Of a stretch of 7,912 bases of DNA, positions 5,229 to 7,912 are shown piece by piece. A program made the position numbers and the translations under genes. Origin of the DNA: Solirubrobacteraceae bacterium (GTDB lineage Bacteria > Actinomycetota > Thermoleophilia > Solirubrobacterales > Solirubrobacteraceae); assembly GCA_030151725.1 (NCBI GenBank), contig JASLDD010000287.1, positions 1 to 7,912 of the forward strand, read 5' to 3'. Within the stretch, counting starts at the first letter, position 1, and each line of letters begins with the position of its first letter. The notes under the pieces are model-generated. The model was not told the DNA's origin. It did no database searches and saw nothing but the letters and a program-made list of their open reading frames with translations.

Positions 5229-6347
5229 TTATACTTGGCCTGCCGAAAGCTCCAACTGGCGTCCGTCGAAGCGCACGTCCACCGGCTCCAAGATCACCTG
5301 CCGCGGGCCCTCTTCCACGACGCCCGCGCGCATGGCGCTCAGGCCGAGAGACTCGGCCCGGGCGACGATCGCCTCACCGTCACCAGGGGCGCAGTAGAGC
5401 GCGTAGCCGGAGCCCATGTTGAACGTCGAGTAGGCCCCCGACGGATCGAGGCCCGCCTGCTGCACGAGGAAGCTCAGCACCTCCGGCACCTCCGGCAGGC
5501 GCTCGAGCCGGTATGTGAGCGGCTTCGGCGGGCGCATGAGCTTCAGCAGCCCGTGGCCGGTCACATGGCTGATGTAGGTCAATCGGATATCGGAATCCAG
5601 CAGTGCAGCCACAAGGCCCACGTACATCACCGAGGGATCCAACAGCGCTTCACCGAAGGTCGTCCCGCTGGGCAGCTCCGTCGCATATCCGGCGGGCAGC
5701 CTGCCCGCCACGAGCCGCGCGAGCGAGGCCCCGTTGGCATGCAGGCCGCTGGATGCGACCAGCACGATCTCATCGCCAGGAGCCAGGTGTTCGCCGAGCA
5801 GCGGCGAGCGGCCGGCCGGCACCGCACCCACGGCCGCGCCCGCGAGCTCGATGTCCTTCTCCTCGAGCAGACCGGGCAGCGACGGCGACTCTCCCCCGCC
5901 CCACACGCAGCCCGCATCCGCGCATGCCGCTCGCCAACCCTCCAACAGCGCGGCCGAGCGTCCGGCCTGCGCGTACCACTCCGAGGAACCAGTCGCGAAG
6001 TAGGCGTTGACCACCAGCGGGAGCGCCCCCACGCAGCACAGGTCGTTGAGGATCGCCGCCACCGTGTCGTAGGCGACGTCCGCGAAACGATCGACGCCTT
6101 GGCCTTCGAGCACGTGGCGCGCGACGATCGACTTCGTTCCCAACCCCTCGACCACAAAGGCGAAAGACTGCTCGCCGAGCTCGAATACGAACGCCGGCTC
6201 CCCGCGGGACGCATCGAGCGCTCGCCCTCCTCGCGCCTGCAGTAGCGATGAGGTGGACAGCGCCTTCGCCATCGCCATCCGCTTGCCGGCGTCGAGTGCG
6301 TCGTAGTCCACTCCGGCCGCGCGGTAGCTGGCGCCTTGCTCGCTCAT
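5229..6347 (-). CDS. PurM/AIR synthase-fold protein (non-canonical paralogue)
   Basis: A 372-residue cytoplasmic protein with a full AIR synthase-like architecture, somewhat longer than typical PurM (about 345). Visible landmarks in PurM order: SYRAAGVDYDA (7-17), EGLGTK (67-72; canonical DGVGTK), YDTVAAILNDLCCVGALPL (93-111), YFATG (116-120), GGGESPSLPGL (150-160), ELAGAAVG (167-174), VASSGLHANGASL (197-209), ISHVTGHGLL (259-268) and STFNMGSGYAL (307-317). PurM makes aminoimidazole ribonucleotide from formylglycinamidine ribonucleotide with ATP; the wider fold includes ThiL, SelD, HypE and PurL. Acidic-loop Asp is Glu67, and the usual TGGGL is TGHGL (His265). No purine genes adjoin it. The start at 6347 (MSEQGASY) matches the family N-terminus; a longer frame to 6458 would enter the divergent gene. 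It could be the genome's true PurM or a paralogue with another substrate; I favour the paralogue. Confidence 0.78.
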   Translation of the reverse strand: MSEQGASYRAAGVDYDALDAGKRMAMAKALSTSSLLQARGGRALDASRGEPAFVFELGEQSFAFVVEGLGTKSIVARHVLEGQGVDRFADVAYDTVAAILNDLCCVGALPLVVNAYFATGSSEWYAQAGRSAALLEGWRAACADAGCVWGGGESPSLPGLLEEKDIELAGAAVGAVPAGRSPLLGEHLAPGDEIVLVASSGLHANGASLARLVAGRLPAGYATELPSGTTFGEALLDPSVMYVGLVAALLDSDIRLTYISHVTGHGLLKLMRPPKPLTYRLERLPEVPEVLSFLVQQAGLDPSGAYSTFNMGSGYALYCAPGDGEAIVARAESLGLSAMRAGVVEEGPRQVILEPVDVRFDGRQLELSAGQV

Positions 6348-6355
6348 CCGGGATG

Positions 6356-6361
6356 ATCCTA
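6356..6361 (-). promoter_or_regulatory. Possible -10 box for leaderless transcription of the PurM-fold gene
   Basis: TAGGAT (minus strand 6361-6356) fits TAnnnT and ends eight bases before the ATG at 6347, so transcription could start at or next to the start codon. No -35 match is visible at the expected distance. The same bases contain AGGA nine bases before the ATG, so this may instead be a weak ribosome binding site. The gap to the divergent gene is only 42 bases. Confidence 0.3.
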
Positions 6362-6377
6362 AGCGACCGCCGTTACC

Positions 6378-6386
6378 GAGGGAGGA
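6378..6386 (+). promoter_or_regulatory. Ribosome binding site of the acyl-CoA dehydrogenase gene
   Basis: GAGGGAGGA precedes the ATG at 6390, with the GGAGG core four bases away. It supports this start. The gene's promoter must overlap the divergent PurM-fold coding start, since the intergenic gap is so short. Confidence 0.65.
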
Positions 6387-6389
6387 CCG

Positions 6390-7604
6390 ATGGACTTCGA
6401 GCCCAGCCAGCGCTGTTCTGAATTCAAAGAGCGCCTCACCGCGTTCATGGACGAGCACATCTACCCCTCAGAGGCGGTGTACGAGCAGCAGATGCGGGAG
6501 TCCGGCGACCCACACCACCAGCCGGCGATCATGGAGGAGCTCAAGGTTCGCGCGCGGGAGGCAGACCTATGGAACATGTTCCTGCCCGATCCCGACGATG
6601 GCGCGGGTCTCTCCAACGCCGACTATGCACCGTTGGCGGAGATCCTCGGGCGCTCGCACATCGCATCTGAGGCCTGCAACTGCTCGGCGCCCGACACAGG
6701 CAACATGGAGGTCCTCTACCAGTTCGGCACCGAGGAGCAGAAGGACCGCTGGCTGCGGCCGCTGCTCGAGGGCGAGATCCGCTCGGCCTTCGGGATGACC
6801 GAGCCGGATGTGGCGAGCTCCGACGCGACCAACATCCAGCTGAGCATCCAGCGCGACGGCGATGAGTACGTGCTCAACGGACGCAAGTGGTGGACCTCCA
6901 ACGCGATGCACCCTCACTGCCGGATCATGATCGTGATGGGCAAGACGCAGACCGATGGACCGATCCACAAACAGCAGAGCCAAATCCTGGTCCCGCTCGA
7001 CACCCCCGGGGTGACGATCGTGCGCGACCTGATGGTATTCGGCTACAACGACCAGGAGGGCCACGCGGAAGTCGACTTCAACGATGTCCGCGTCCCCACC
7101 TCCAACCTGATCGCCGGCGAGGGCGACGGCTTCATGATCGCCCAGGCGCGGCTCGGCCCGGGGCGCATCCACCACTGCATGCGCGCCATCGGCGCCGCCG
7201 AGCGCGCGCTCGAGGCAATGTGCAAGCGCGCAGTCTCAAGGGTCACCTTCGGCGCGCCCGTTGCCACCCGCGGCAACGTCCTCGACTGGATCGCCGAGAG
7301 CCGCATCGAAATCGAGATGGCGCGGCTGCTGACCCTGAAGGCCGCTTGGCTGATGGACACCGTTGGCAATCGTCACGCTCGCACCGAGATCTCCGCCATC
7401 AAGGTCGCCGCGCCAAACGTCGCGCTGAAGGTCCTCGACCGCGCAATCCAGGTCCACGGGGGCGGCGGAGTCTCGGAAGACTTCGGGCTGGCCTACGCCT
7501 ATGCGCATCTGCGCACCCTGCGACTCGCCGACGGCCCCGATGAGGTGCACAAGCTCTCGATCGCCCGCCGCGAGCTCGCGCCGTACATCCCGCGCGAGCA
7601 GTAG
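6390..7604 (+). CDS. Acyl-CoA dehydrogenase, ACAD10/11-like
   Basis: A 404-residue FAD-dependent acyl-CoA dehydrogenase, complete for the family. Landmarks: the flavin-binding signature FGMTEPDVASSD (134-145), NGRKWWTS (163-170), the substrate/FAD helix LGPGRIHHCMRAIGAAERA (255-273), RVTFGAPVA (284-292) and the C-terminal QVHGGGGVSEDFGLAYAYAHLRTLRLADGPDEVH, where the last Gly-rich and LADGPDEVH elements (354-387) are typical of ACAD10/11-like enzymes. Classical short- and medium-chain enzymes have Glu in an EGT motif here; this protein has Asp381 in DGP. Members normally introduce a 2,3-double bond into acyl-CoA. ACAD11-like and LvaC-like relatives act instead on 4-phosphoryloxy-acyl-CoA made by a partner kinase, so the substrate may be a hydroxyacyl-CoA. 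No kinase, electron-transfer flavoprotein or thiolase gene lies in the window. The gene is monocistronic here, followed by hairpins. Confidence 0.92.
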   Translation: MDFEPSQRCSEFKERLTAFMDEHIYPSEAVYEQQMRESGDPHHQPAIMEELKVRAREADLWNMFLPDPDDGAGLSNADYAPLAEILGRSHIASEACNCSAPDTGNMEVLYQFGTEEQKDRWLRPLLEGEIRSAFGMTEPDVASSDATNIQLSIQRDGDEYVLNGRKWWTSNAMHPHCRIMIVMGKTQTDGPIHKQQSQILVPLDTPGVTIVRDLMVFGYNDQEGHAEVDFNDVRVPTSNLIAGEGDGFMIAQARLGPGRIHHCMRAIGAAERALEAMCKRAVSRVTFGAPVATRGNVLDWIAESRIEIEMARLLTLKAAWLMDTVGNRHARTEISAIKVAAPNVALKVLDRAIQVHGGGGVSEDFGLAYAYAHLRTLRLADGPDEVHKLSIARRELAPYIPREQ

Positions 7605-7607
7605 CCC

Positions 7608-7666
7608 GTCCGGGGGCCCCCGCAAGCGGCCTCCGGACGCGTGAGCCGGCGCGTTTGAGGCTCGCG
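7608..7666 (+). terminator. Tandem GC-rich hairpins, terminator of the acyl-CoA dehydrogenase gene
   Basis: The first stem pairs 7608-7618 with 7628-7638 (11 pairs, one G-U, nine-base loop) and starts four bases after the stop codon. The second pairs 7640-7647 with 7659-7666 (8 pairs, one G-U, 11-base loop). Both wobbles are compatible with plus-strand RNA. No U-tract follows; tandem U-less hairpins are a plausible terminator form in actinobacteria. Confidence 0.6.
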
Positions 7667-7708
7667 ACCGGCAACTGCCACCCGCGATGCTTACGCCCAG
7701 GCAAATGC

Positions 7709-7723
7709 GGGTAGTTACTACCC
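7709..7723. promoter_or_regulatory. Perfect 15-bp palindrome, probable regulator binding site
   Basis: GGGTAGT-T-ACTACCC has seven-base arms around a single central T. It lies about 82 bases upstream of the secreted-protein start, a normal place for an operator or activator site. The arms resemble in a general way the TACCC-type half-sites of NarL/LuxR-family response regulators, but the identity of the regulator is inference. Confidence 0.5.
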
Positions 7724-7795
7724 ATAAGGCGGATCGATGCCTGAGCTTGGCGCGTCCGCGAGCAGGGAAATGAGTGATCTCTCATGCTCAAAAAA

Positions 7796-7802
7796 GGGGA
7801 GG
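7796..7802 (+). promoter_or_regulatory. Ribosome binding site of the right-edge secreted-protein gene
   Basis: GGGGAGG lies three bases before the ATG at 7806 and six bases before an in-frame GTG at 7809. The tighter-than-usual spacing to ATG means the GTG could be the real start. Confidence 0.5.
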
Positions 7803-7805
7803 TTG

Positions 7806-7912
7806 ATGGTGGTCTCACAAACTCGTACGGCAGTCGTTGCGCTGCTCATCGCGATCATTGCCGCTGTGGCGGCGCCTGCAGCCGACGCCTCGTTTGGTGA
7901 CCCCAAACGAGG
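7806..7912 (+). CDS. Secreted protein, N-terminal part only (runs off right edge)
   Basis: The first 35 codons encode a clear signal peptide: short N-region with Arg7 (MVVSQTRT), a hydrophobic core (AVVALLIAIIAAVAA) and a likely cleavage site after PAADA (residue 28). The mature protein then begins SFGDPKRG. Nothing about function can be read from this. The start is ATG 7806 or, by SD spacing, GTG 7809, which differ by one residue. The last 25 bases of the window form a perfect inverted repeat inside the frame. The gene stands apart from the dehydrogenase, with its own upstream palindrome. Confidence 0.6.
   Translation, partial: MVVSQTRTAVVALLIAIIAAVAAPAADASFGDPKR

Larger units (their letters stand above)
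7605..7805. other. Intergenic region with terminator, operator-like palindrome and 5' control elements
   Basis: There is no convincing gene in these 201 bases. It contains two adjacent hairpins after the dehydrogenase stop (7608-7666), a perfect 15-bp palindrome (7709-7723), and an AT-richer stretch with a purine-rich SD before the secreted-protein start. A weak -35-like TTGGCG lies at 7747-7752, but I see no good -10 partner. Confidence 0.5.

Noticed and set aside
5217..6245. A 342-residue plus-strand open frame opposite the PurM-fold gene
   Set aside because: It is an antisense shadow: Arg/His/Gln-rich, no domain, and it starts at the stop-codon end of the real gene.
6348..6458. N-terminal extension of the PurM-fold gene to 6458
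   Set aside because: It would overlap the start and first codons of the divergent acyl-CoA dehydrogenase. The family-like N-terminus begins at 6347.
6567..7175. A 202-residue minus-strand open frame opposite the acyl-CoA dehydrogenase
   Set aside because: It mirrors a well-supported coding frame, has no family match that I can see and no ribosome binding site.
7718..7906. Minus-strand open frames over the right-edge intergenic region
   Set aside because: They run antisense through the promoter region and the signal-peptide gene, and show no motif or ribosome binding site.
1..7912. tRNA, rRNA, CRISPR, insertion sequence or prophage signals
   Set aside because: I saw no cloverleaf, regularly spaced repeats, terminal inverted repeats with a transposase, or phage genes. 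Composition is uniform across the window.

Overview
This is a high-GC window with strongly GC-biased third codon positions. It has actinobacterial-type secretion signals, GTG as well as ATG starts, and Mce (mammalian cell entry)/MlaD-type genes without any sign of a Gram-negative outer-membrane system. Together these suggest a chromosomal segment from an actinobacterium. From the style of the Mce cluster and the small secreted protein I favour the class Thermoleophilia (Solirubrobacterales), but this placement is inference. No tRNA, rRNA, CRISPR array, transposase or integrase is visible.

Left and centre (about 1-5105, minus strand): a probable operon read right to left. It starts at a promoter near 5069-5097, whose -35 box lies inside a 14-bp palindrome. 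The first gene encodes a small secreted protein with four mature cysteines (4153-4932). A strong intergenic hairpin (4064-4096) separates it from a full-length Mce-family protein (2465-4033). Three bases later comes a large secreted protein that combines a lytic transglycosylase domain with a metal-ligand-less M23/LytM domain (203-2461). Its last 14 bases overlap the start of a second Mce-family gene, which runs off the left edge (1-216). No permease or ATPase gene of the Mce transporter precedes these genes; if present they lie beyond the left edge. The set suggests an envelope lipid-uptake machine with a built-in cell-wall-remodelling or wall-anchoring factor.

Right centre (5143-6347, minus strand): a stand-alone paralogue of the AIR synthase (PurM) fold, ending at a very strong hairpin (5143-5181) that isolates it from the Mce operon. 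It is divergent, with only 42 bp between starts, from a plus-strand acyl-CoA dehydrogenase of the ACAD10/11-like type (6390-7604). That gene is followed by two back-to-back GC-rich hairpins (7608-7666).

Right edge: a 201-bp intergenic region carries a perfect 15-bp palindrome (7709-7723), a likely operator. It leads into the 5' end of a secreted-protein gene (7806 onward) cut by the window end. The most interesting parts are the hybrid transglycosylase/dead-M23 protein inside the Mce operon, the regulatory architecture at its promoter, and the PurM-fold paralogue outside any purine cluster.
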